A stretch of 37,169 nucleotides of DNA from Phycisphaerae bacterium (GTDB taxonomy: Bacteria; Planctomycetota; Phycisphaerae; Sedimentisphaerales; Sedimentisphaeraceae): the NCBI GenBank assembly GCA_015493385.1, contig WGDE01000176.1:1-37169 (forward strand), given 5' to 3'. The translations under genes and the position numbers were made by a program. Numbering within the stretch: position 1 is the first letter of the stretch; the number at the start of each line of letters is the position of its first letter. Below the pieces are notes generated by a model. It was not told the origin of the DNA. It ran no database searches and was given only the letters and a program-made list of their open reading frames with translations. Below, piece by piece: positions 30,076 to 37,169 of this stretch.

Positions 30076-30816
30076 ATGGGTCAGAAGACATCTCCAATTG
30101 GTTTTAGAACAGGTATAAGGCTAGATTGGCAAAGTACTTGGTTTGCACCAAAGGCTAATTATGGTGATTTCCTTATTGAGGATAGAAGGATAAGGGAATA
30201 CGTTAATAAAAAATTTAATCTTCAACAACCTTATGGTGCTGTATCTAAAGTTGATATTGCCCGCACGAGGAATGAAGTCAAAGTTACAGTTCATACCGCT
30301 AGGCCTGGCATGGTTATTGGTCCTCGTGGTGCGGAAGTTGATAAACTTCGTGAGCAGTTAGAAGAGTTGATCGACCGCAAGGTGAACGTTAATGTTATCG
30401 AGATTAAAGAGCCTGCTCTTGATGCTAAGTTAGTGGCTGATGGCATTGCGTCTCAGTTGCAAAGACGTGCTTCTTTTAGAAGAGTTATGAAGATGCAATG
30501 TGAAAATGCAATGAATGCTGGCGCTAAAGGTGTTAAAATTATGGTTTCTGGGCGTCTTGGTGGAGCAGAAATGGCTCGAAAAGAAACTCAAAAACTTGGT
30601 AGTATTCCGTTGCAGACTATTGATGCAAATGTTGACTATGGAACATCTACCGCAAGGACAACTTATGGTGCTATTGGTATCAAGGTCTGGATTTATAAGG
30701 GTAAATTTGGAGAAGAAATAGTTCCAAATCCTAAAGCTCAGCGACCAAGGCAACGTAGAGCACCAAGAAAAGGTGGCAAACCTGCGAATAAGGGTGGAGC
30801 ACCTTTTGGTAGGTAG
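30076..30816 (+). CDS. rpsC: 30S ribosomal protein uS3
   Basis: MGQKTSPIGFRTGIRLDWQSTWFAPKANYGDFL, KGVKIMVSGRLGGAEMARKE. Confidence 0.97.
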   Translation: MGQKTSPIGFRTGIRLDWQSTWFAPKANYGDFLIEDRRIREYVNKKFNLQQPYGAVSKVDIARTRNEVKVTVHTARPGMVIGPRGAEVDKLREQLEELIDRKVNVNVIEIKEPALDAKLVADGIASQLQRRASFRRVMKMQCENAMNAGAKGVKIMVSGRLGGAEMARKETQKLGSIPLQTIDANVDYGTSTARTTYGAIGIKVWIYKGKFGEEIVPNPKAQRPRQRRAPRKGGKPANKGGAPFGR

Positions 30817-30864
30817 GTTGTTCGTTTTACAATTACTCATAAGTTATCATGAGAGGGTTTAATA

Positions 30865-31287
30865 ATGGCTTTGATGCCTAAAAGAGTTAAATATCGTAAA
30901 CAACATAGAGGTAAGCTCAAGGGGAATGCGCAAAGAAACAATTATGTAGCATTTGGTGAGTTTGGCTTGCAGAGTATGGGAATGGGCTGGATTACAGCTC
31001 AGCAGATTGAGGCTGGTCGTTTGGCGGCTACCCATTATTTGCGACGTGAAGGTAAGATTTATATTCGTATATTTCCACACAAATCATTCACATCAACACC
31101 TTTGGAAACTCGTATGGGTAAAGGTAAAGGTGAGGTTGAAGGATGGGTTGCCTGCGTAAGACCTGGCACTGTTCTTTTTGAAATTGGTGGCGTAAGCGAA
31201 GATGCAGCAAAAGCGGCATTGGCACGTGTAGCACATAAGATGCCTTTGAAATGTAGATTTACTACTCGTAGACATTCTCTTGTATAA
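30865..31287 (+). CDS. rplP: 50S ribosomal protein uL16
   Basis: MALMPKRVKYRKQHRGKLKGNAQRNNYVAFGEFGLQSM, RMGKGKGEVEGWVACVRPG. Confidence 0.98.
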   Translation: MALMPKRVKYRKQHRGKLKGNAQRNNYVAFGEFGLQSMGMGWITAQQIEAGRLAATHYLRREGKIYIRIFPHKSFTSTPLETRMGKGKGEVEGWVACVRPGTVLFEIGGVSEDAAKAALARVAHKMPLKCRFTTRRHSLV

Positions 31288-31298
31288 GGGATGATTTA

Positions 31299-31496
31299 AT
31301 GAAGATATCAGAAATAAGTGGCATGAAACAAGAAGACCTTCAAGGTAAACTTGAAGAATGTCAGAAAAGACTTTTCGAGCTGCGTTGTCAGCATGTTACG
31401 GAAAATCTTCAGGATTGTAAGTCAATCAGCAATTGTCGTAAAGATATTGCTAGAATTAAGACTGTTATCAAACAAAATCAGTTGAAGGTCCAGTAA
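31299..31496 (+). CDS. rpmC: 50S ribosomal protein uL29
   Basis: 65 aa; KISEISGMKQEDLQGKLEECQKRLFELRCQ...CRKDIARIKTVI. Confidence 0.92.
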   Translation: MKISEISGMKQEDLQGKLEECQKRLFELRCQHVTENLQDCKSISNCRKDIARIKTVIKQNQLKVQ

Positions 31497-31499
31497 GCA

Positions 31500-31763
31500 A
31501 TGGAAAATAAAAAAGTACAGAAAACAAGGCGTGGCAAAGTAGTCAGTATAAGTGGTGAGAAAAGCCTTCGTGTTCGCATGGATTACAAGGTTAAACACCC
31601 AAAGTACGGTAAGTATATAAATAGAACTACTAAACTGGGTGTTCACGATCCTAAGTGTGAAGCTGGTATAGGTGATACGGTTGAAATAGTAGAGTGTAGA
31701 CCTATTAGTAAGAGTATCAGTTGGCGTCTTGTCGAAGTAGTTGAGAAGGCAGTTATTAAATAA
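31500..31763 (+). CDS. rpsQ: 30S ribosomal protein uS17
   Basis: [71 protein letters not shown]. Confidence 0.96.
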   Translation: MENKKVQKTRRGKVVSISGEKSLRVRMDYKVKHPKYGKYINRTTKLGVHDPKCEAGIGDTVEIVECRPISKSISWRLVEVVEKAVIK

Positions 31764-31780
31764 ATATAAAGGGTAGAGCG

Positions 31781-32170
31781 TTGATTCAGCAAGAAACAAT
31801 GGTAGAGATCGCTGATAATAGCGGCGTTAAAACTGCACTGTGTATTAAGGTGCTTGGACGTGGTGGTTCTAGGAAGGGCAAATACACTAGACCTGCAGCG
31901 ACCGTTGGTGATGTGATTTGCGTTGCTATCAAGAAGCACTTACCAACATGTAAACTTGATGACAAAAAAGTGCACAAATGTGTTATTGTTAGGACTAAGA
32001 GTCCTGTGCGTCGCCCTGACGGCAGCTATGTTAGATTTGATAGCAATGCCGCTGTTATGATAGATGCAGATGGTAATCCGGTCGGAACACGTATCTTTGG
32101 AGTAGTAGCTAGGGAGTTACGTGAGAAGAATTACATGAAAATTGTTTCACTTGCAAGTGAAGTTGTTTAA
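31781..32170 (+). CDS. rplN: 50S ribosomal protein uL14 (TTG start)
   Basis: [51 protein letters not shown]. Confidence 0.97.
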   Translation: MIQQETMVEIADNSGVKTALCIKVLGRGGSRKGKYTRPAATVGDVICVAIKKHLPTCKLDDKKVHKCVIVRTKSPVRRPDGSYVRFDSNAAVMIDADGNPVGTRIFGVVARELREKNYMKIVSLASEVV

Positions 32171-32182
32171 GAAGAGATTAAA

Positions 32183-32518
32183 ATGGCAGCACGTATAAAG
32201 AAAGACGATACCGTAGAAATTATTGCAGGCGACCATAAGGGTGCTACTGGTAAGGTTCTAAGGATTACAGATGGTGATACTCGTGTCTATGTGGCTGGTG
32301 TTAATCTTGCTAAAAAACACGTGCGTCCTTCGCAGAAATATCCTCAAGGTGGACAGATACAAATAGAGCAGCCTATTCAGATCAGCAATGTTCAACCTGT
32401 TAATCCAAAGACGGGCAAGGGCACTAGGGTTCGCTTTGAAGTAAATGCAAAAGGTGAAAAAAACAGAGTTGCTCTTGATGGTACTGTTATAGGTGTCATT
32501 AGGAAGGCAAAGAAGTAA
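32183..32518 (+). CDS. rplX: 50S ribosomal protein uL24
   Basis: IKKDDTVEIIAGDHKGATGKVLRI, GVNLAKKHVRPSQKYPQGGQIQIEQPIQISNV. Confidence 0.96.
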   Translation: MAARIKKDDTVEIIAGDHKGATGKVLRITDGDTRVYVAGVNLAKKHVRPSQKYPQGGQIQIEQPIQISNVQPVNPKTGKGTRVRFEVNAKGEKNRVALDGTVIGVIRKAKK

Positions 32519-32551
32519 GTATTGTAATAAGATAAATACGTAGGTGACTTA

Positions 32552-33091
32552 ATGGCACGTTTGAAAGATCTATATGATTCACAAATATATCCAGCTCTCC
32601 AAGAGAAATATGGATATAAATCACGTATGGCGATTCCAAAACTAGAGAAGATAGTTGTCTCTATGGGTGTTGGTAAGGCGATACAGGATAAAAAATACCT
32701 TGAGACGGCAGTCAGAGATATGACGGCTATTACAGGTCAGAAACCTTTAATATGCAAAGCTAAAATAAGTGTTTCTAACTTTAAACTTCGTGAAGGTGAA
32801 CCAATTGGTGTTAAGGTGACACTTCGCGGTGTTCGTATGTTTGAGTTTCTTGACAGGCTTATCAATCTAGCAATTCCACGCGTTAAAGACTTTAGAGGTC
32901 TTAGCCCAAAGAGTTTTGATGGTCGTGGAAATTATACCGTTGGATTTAGCGAGCAAAGTATTTTCCCTGAAATAGATCCATCTAGGATTGTTGAGAATCA
33001 AGGTATGAATATAACGTTTGTAACAACTGCAAATACAGATGATGAGTCTCGTGAAATGTTGAGACTTTTCGGAATGCCATTCAAGAACTAA
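32552..33091 (+). CDS. rplE: 50S ribosomal protein uL5
   Basis: [50 protein letters not shown]. Confidence 0.97.
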   Translation: MARLKDLYDSQIYPALQEKYGYKSRMAIPKLEKIVVSMGVGKAIQDKKYLETAVRDMTAITGQKPLICKAKISVSNFKLREGEPIGVKVTLRGVRMFEFLDRLINLAIPRVKDFRGLSPKSFDGRGNYTVGFSEQSIFPEIDPSRIVENQGMNITFVTTANTDDESREMLRLFGMPFKN

Positions 33092-33103
33092 TTGGAGTGA
33101 CAA

Positions 33104-33289
33104 ATGTCAACTACGGCACTTGAAAATAAAGCGAAGAAAACGCCAAAATTTAAAGTTAGAGGTTATACCAGATGTGAGCTTTGTGGTAGGTCACATGCTG
33201 TTTATAGAAAATTTAAGATTTGCCGCATATGCTTTAGGACTATGGCAAATGAGGGTAAAATTCCTGGTGTAAAAAAAGCGAGCTGGTAG
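33104..33289 (+). CDS. rpsN: 30S ribosomal protein uS14, zinc-type
   Basis: 61 aa; [41 protein letters not shown], two CxxC. Confidence 0.97.
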   Translation: MSTTALENKAKKTPKFKVRGYTRCELCGRSHAVYRKFKICRICFRTMANEGKIPGVKKASW

Positions 33290-33320
33290 TTACCAGTTTA
33301 TACAGATATGGAGTTTCTAA

Positions 33321-33719
33321 ATGAGTTTATGTGATCCAGTAGCAGATATGCTGACTAGAATTCGCAATGCAAGCAGTGTACGCAAAGACTGTGTTATGGT
33401 TAAGGCGTCAAAAGTTTGCGAGGGAATTGCAGCTATATTAAAAGAAGAAGGTTACATTATCGACTATGATAGAGTTGATGATGGTAATCAAGGACAAATT
33501 AGAGTTAAGTTGAAATATTCAGAAGAGGGACTTCCAGTCTTTTCTGAAATAAAGAGAATCAGCAAACCAGGAAGAAGAGTGTATAGCACTGTTCAGGATA
33601 TGCCACACGTACTTGGTGGCATGGGTATTGCGATTGTATCTACAAGTAAAGGTGTAATCAGCGATAGAAACTGTCGTAAAGACAATATCGGTGGTGAGAT
33701 TCTTTGTACGGTGAGCTAA
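33321..33719 (+). CDS. rpsH: 30S ribosomal protein uS8
   Basis: CDPVADMLTRIRNASSVRKDCV, ISKPGRRVY, GMGIAIVSTSKGVISDRNCRKDNIGGEILCTV. Confidence 0.97.
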   Translation: MSLCDPVADMLTRIRNASSVRKDCVMVKASKVCEGIAAILKEEGYIIDYDRVDDGNQGQIRVKLKYSEEGLPVFSEIKRISKPGRRVYSTVQDMPHVLGGMGIAIVSTSKGVISDRNCRKDNIGGEILCTVS

Positions 33720-33720
33720 T

Positions 33721-34287
33721 ATGAGTCGTATCGGTAAAACTAAAATTCAGGTACCTAATGGTGTCAATATTGACCTAAAGGGTAATCACATTAAGGTAAC
33801 AGGACCAAAGGGTGCTTTGGAGATGGATGTCCACCCAGGTATTCTTGTTAAGGTCGAAGACGGGGCTCTAGAGGTTGCTAATCAGCAACCTGAACTTCGA
33901 GCAATGAAGGCTCTACATGGAACAATGCGTTCTTTGATCAATAATATGGTAATCGGAGTTTCTTCTGGATACAGTAAAAGTATGCAGATATTTGGAACAG
34001 GTTACAGTATCAAAGAACAAGGAGGCAAGCTAATACTTGGGATTGGTTACTGTCATACAGTTGAGATGCCTCTTCCTAAAGGAATAACTGTAGAGATTAA
34101 AACTCCGGCTACAAGAGGTAATGATGTTCCTGCGGAGTTCTCTATTTCGGGAATAGACAAACAGTTATTGGGACAGTTTGCTGCGGAAGTCAGATCGAAG
34201 AGACCGCCTGAGCCATACAAAGGCAAGGGCATACGTTACGCTGACGAACATGTCAGACGTAAAGTAGGTAAAGCATTCGGCGCTTAA
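33721..34287 (+). CDS. rplF: 50S ribosomal protein uL6
   Basis: MSRIGKTKIQVPNGV, VTGPKGALEMDVHPGI, PPEPYKGKGIRYADEHVRRKVGKAFGA. Confidence 0.97.
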   Translation: MSRIGKTKIQVPNGVNIDLKGNHIKVTGPKGALEMDVHPGILVKVEDGALEVANQQPELRAMKALHGTMRSLINNMVIGVSSGYSKSMQIFGTGYSIKEQGGKLILGIGYCHTVEMPLPKGITVEIKTPATRGNDVPAEFSISGIDKQLLGQFAAEVRSKRPPEPYKGKGIRYADEHVRRKVGKAFGA

Positions 34288-34331
34288 TATAGAGAGTAAA
34301 TTAACGGCTATTCTATAGACGGATTGAAGAA

Positions 34332-34697
34332 ATGAAAATTCAAAAATTACAAAAGACCAGGCTTAGGCGTAAATATCGTGTTAAGAAGAAGGTTTGCGGT
34401 AGCGCAGATCGTCCAAGATTGGCCATATTTCGCTCAAATAGGCATATTTATGCTCAGATCATTGATGATATGTCTGGTGTTACATTGGCAGCTTCTAATA
34501 CTTTACAGGTTGCAATTAAAGGGGCTCTTGCTAAGACAGGCAATATTGATGCAGCAACTAAGGTTGGTGAATTGATTGCTAAAGAGGCTGCTCAAGTAGG
34601 GATCAATCGAGTTAAATTTGATCGTAATAAATTTAAATATCATGGTCGTGTAAAAGCGCTTGCTGAAGCTGCACGTGAAGCCGGCTTGGTATTTTAG
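34332..34697 (+). CDS. rplR: 50S ribosomal protein uL18
   Basis: [63 protein letters not shown]. Confidence 0.96.
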   Translation: MKIQKLQKTRLRRKYRVKKKVCGSADRPRLAIFRSNRHIYAQIIDDMSGVTLAASNTLQVAIKGALAKTGNIDAATKVGELIAKEAAQVGINRVKFDRNKFKYHGRVKALAEAAREAGLVF

Positions 34698-34725
34698 TAA
34701 CCAGATCATAAAACGGAGATAAGAA

Positions 34726-35244
34726 TTGGTAGAAGAACCCAACAATTATACAATGCAGAGTGAGCAACCGTTGGAAGATTCGGTTGTAAAGATATTTCGC
34801 TGTGCTAAGGTAGTAAAAGGTGGACGTAGATTCAGTTTTGCTGCATTGGTTGTAGTTGGCGACCGTGATGGAACTGTTGGTATTGGTTACGGTAAGGCTA
34901 ATGAAGTGCCTAATGCGGTTGAAAAAGCTATTAAAGATGCAAAGAAGAATACTATTCAGGTTGCTTTGAGCGAAGGTACCATTACACATCAAGTTATTGG
35001 TAGATGTAGGGCTACTAGAGTTAAGTTGCTACCGGCTAGCCCTGGTACAGGAGTTATTGCGGGTTTGAGTTCACGTGCTGTGCTTGAACTAGCGGGAGTC
35101 CAGAATGTATTATCAAAGATATATGGCAGTACTTCTCCAAAGAATGTAGTTAAAGCAACATTGGATGGTCTGAGACAGTTAAAAAGCCGTGATGAAGTTA
35201 CAAAAAATCGTGGTGTTGAACTTGATATTGTAAAAAGGTGGTGA
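34726..35244 (+). CDS. rpsE: 30S ribosomal protein uS5 (TTG start)
   Basis: [50 protein letters not shown]; ends KRW-TGA. Confidence 0.96.
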   Translation: MVEEPNNYTMQSEQPLEDSVVKIFRCAKVVKGGRRFSFAALVVVGDRDGTVGIGYGKANEVPNAVEKAIKDAKKNTIQVALSEGTITHQVIGRCRATRVKLLPASPGTGVIAGLSSRAVLELAGVQNVLSKIYGSTSPKNVVKATLDGLRQLKSRDEVTKNRGVELDIVKRW

Positions 35245-35250
35245 TATATA

Positions 35251-35700
35251 ATGCTTAGTCACGATATTACTGCAAAAGTAGGAAGCCACAAAAATCGTAA
35301 ACGTGTTGGACGTGGTAGAGGTGCAGGCAACGGTAAAACGTGTGGTCGAGGTCACAAGGGACAGAAATCTCGAGCCGGCTATTCTCGTAGGACGCTATAC
35401 CAAGGTGGCTCTATGCCGTTATTCCAGAGAATACCAAAGGTTGGTTTTAGCAACTTTAATTACGCCAAGACTTTTGAGGTTGTTAATGTTATGCAATTAG
35501 AGAAGCTCTTTGATGATGGCGCAGTTATTGATGTACATATGCTTGCTGAGTGCGGTTTAGTTGATAGTGATCAGAGTAAGGTCAAGGTTCTTGGTGAAGG
35601 TCAGCTAACTAAAAAACTTAGTGTTAGTGCACATAAATTTAGTAAAAGTGCAGAGCAGAAGATTGCAGAGTGTGGCGGTTCTGTTCAGATCGTTGCATAA
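35251..35700 (+). CDS. rplO: 50S ribosomal protein uL15
   Basis: KNRKRVGRGRGAGNGKTCGRGHKGQKSRAGYSRRTLYQGGSMPLFQRIPKVGF. Confidence 0.97.
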   Translation: MLSHDITAKVGSHKNRKRVGRGRGAGNGKTCGRGHKGQKSRAGYSRRTLYQGGSMPLFQRIPKVGFSNFNYAKTFEVVNVMQLEKLFDDGAVIDVHMLAECGLVDSDQSKVKVLGEGQLTKKLSVSAHKFSKSAEQKIAECGGSVQIVA

Positions 35701-35730
35701 GGATGAGGGATTCTATAAGGAAGCTTAAAT

Positions 35731-37095
35731 ATGTTGCAAGCCGTAACTAATGTTTTTAGAGTGCCTGAGCTTAGAAATAAGATTCTGTTTACCCTTTTCT
35801 TGTTATGCATATACAGGATAGGGTTTCATATTCCTGTCCCAGGTGTTGACCAGGCCAAGTTGCATGTGAAGTCTGAGAATCAGGACGAAAATAGCCCGAT
35901 TGCTAGGCTCGCGGATACTATGTCTATGTTTACTGGCGGTACGCTCAGGAAAAGTAGTCTTTTTGGTCTAGGTATCATGCCTTATATCTCAGCATCAATT
36001 ATCTTGATGCTAGCGGGAGAGGTTGTTCCTTCACTCAAAAAATTACGTCAAGAAGGTATGACTGGGCATAAAAAAATACAAGAGTGGACTCGTTATTTGA
36101 CGGTCCCTCTCTGCATTTTTCAAGCTTTTATGATTATGTCCTATATGGATCAACGTGTTGGTGCAATACAGCCAGAAATGCGCGTTAGCGCTTATGTTTT
36201 TGGCGTAATTGGAATGACTGCTGGAACTCTGTTTTTGATGTGGCTTGGTGAGCAGATTGATGAGTATGGAATAGGTAATGGCATAAGTCTTCTTATTATG
36301 GCGGGTATTATGTCTAGGATGCCTAGTGCGGTCTTGACTGTCGCTGAAAATGCTACATTCCAGTTTGGTGCAGCGACAGGTAAGTATGATCCATTCGATA
36401 TTGCGGTCATTCTCTCTTGTTTTATTTTTGTTGTGGCAGGAGCAATTCTAATTACTCAAGGGCAAAGAAGGATTCCTATTCAGCAGGCTAGGCAGATGCG
36501 TGGTCGTAAAATGTATGGTGGAATGAGGCACTATATGCCATTGAGGGTTAATCATGGTGGAGTAATGCCAATTATCTTTGCTTCTAGTTTCATGATGTTT
36601 CCGAGTTTGATATTGGGTTGGATTGGAAATTTTCGCAACCTGCGTATGTCGGCAACATTTCAAGCAATAGTTAACGCTTTTCACAGAGACGCTTTTACCT
36701 ATAATGTCATTGAGATTGTTATGATCTTTGCATTTGCTTTCTTTTGGACTGCTATTCAGTTCCAACCAAAAGATATGGCAAAGAGATTGAGTGATAGTGG
36801 TAGTTTTATCCCTGGCTTGAGACCGGGCAAAAGAACCGCAGATTACTTAGAAACAGTGATGACCCGTATAACGTTTTTTGGAGCGTCATTTTTGGCTTTG
36901 ATTGCGGTGATACCTCAGGTCGTTAATGCTTCTATGGGAATTGAGTATCGTGTAACAGCCTTCTTGGGTGGAACAGGCCTGCTGATTGTAGTTAGTGTGT
37001 CTCTTGATTTGGTTCAAAGAATAGAATCTCAACTTATTATGCGAAACTATGAAGGCTTCAGCTCTGCTGGTCGCATCAAAGGAGCAAGAGGTTGA
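35731..37095 (+). CDS. secY: preprotein translocase subunit SecY
   Basis: 454 aa polytopic; YRIGFHIPVPGVD, LGIMPYISASIILMLAGEVVPSL, GIGNGISLLIMAGI. Confidence 0.97.
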   Translation: MLQAVTNVFRVPELRNKILFTLFLLCIYRIGFHIPVPGVDQAKLHVKSENQDENSPIARLADTMSMFTGGTLRKSSLFGLGIMPYISASIILMLAGEVVPSLKKLRQEGMTGHKKIQEWTRYLTVPLCIFQAFMIMSYMDQRVGAIQPEMRVSAYVFGVIGMTAGTLFLMWLGEQIDEYGIGNGISLLIMAGIMSRMPSAVLTVAENATFQFGAATGKYDPFDIAVILSCFIFVVAGAILITQGQRRIPIQQARQMRGRKMYGGMRHYMPLRVNHGGVMPIIFASSFMMFPSLILGWIGNFRNLRMSATFQAIVNAFHRDAFTYNVIEIVMIFAFAFFWTAIQFQPKDMAKRLSDSGSFIPGLRPGKRTADYLETVMTRITFFGASFLALIAVIPQVVNASMGIEYRVTAFLGGTGLLIVVSVSLDLVQRIESQLIMRNYEGFSSAGRIKGARG

Positions 37096-37148
37096 GAATT
37101 GTTGTGCTTGGCGCTCCTGGAGCAGGCAAAGGCACACAGTGTCAATAT
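37092..37148 (+). CDS. adk: adenylate kinase, 5' fragment truncated by adapter (TTG start, not in ORF track)
   Basis: TTG AGA ATT GTT GTG CTT GGC GCT CCT GGA GCA GGC AAA GGC ACA CAG TGT CAA TAT = (M)RIVVLGAPGAGKGTQCQY, Adk P-loop; typical position after secY. Confidence 0.88.
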
Positions 37149-37169
37149 CTGTCTCTTATACACATCTCC
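37149..37169 (+). other. sequencing adapter (Nextera mosaic end), not genomic
   Basis: CTGTCTCTTATACACATCT plus CC is the Nextera transposase mosaic end read into the adapter. Confidence 0.97.

Noticed and set aside
1-37169. CRISPR arrays, transposases, integrases, prophage genes
   Set aside because: None seen; no regularly spaced repeats or mobile-element proteins in the window.

Overview
37-kb window from an AT-rich bacterial genome. I infer a planctomycete (Phycisphaerae-like) host from family-level features. The left ~9.4 kb is accessory or housekeeping. On the minus strand it carries two TPR proteins, mcsB/mcsA, a PTPS-like protein, coaD, a 2[4Fe-4S] ferredoxin and an Amidase_3 lipoprotein. 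On the plus strand it carries an apparently degenerate amidase-like protein and rpsU. From ~9.5 kb to the end there is one long plus-strand transcription/translation supercluster: tRNA-Thr(GGT)-tuf-rpmG-tRNA-Trp(CCA)-secE-nusG-rplKAJL-rpoB-rpoC-rpsL-rpsG-fusA-rpsJ-rplCDWB-rpsS-rplV-rpsC-rplP-rpmC-rpsQ-rplNXE-rpsNH-rplFR-rpsE-rplO-secY-(adk). The main anomaly is that rpoB is interrupted by an in-frame TGA (15487-15489) immediately followed by ATG. Both halves are intact, in the same frame and well conserved. Other items: uL22 with an N-terminal HTH-like extension; a candidate sRNA with a C/U-rich anti-SD-like linker and a 17-bp terminator hairpin (~8470-8563); an amidase-like protein lacking the catalytic motifs; an STN-like domain inside a TPR protein; and an S12 Arg at the classical streptomycin-resistance position. 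The last 21 bases are Nextera adapter sequence, which truncates adk. All identifications come from reading the sequence; no database search was run.
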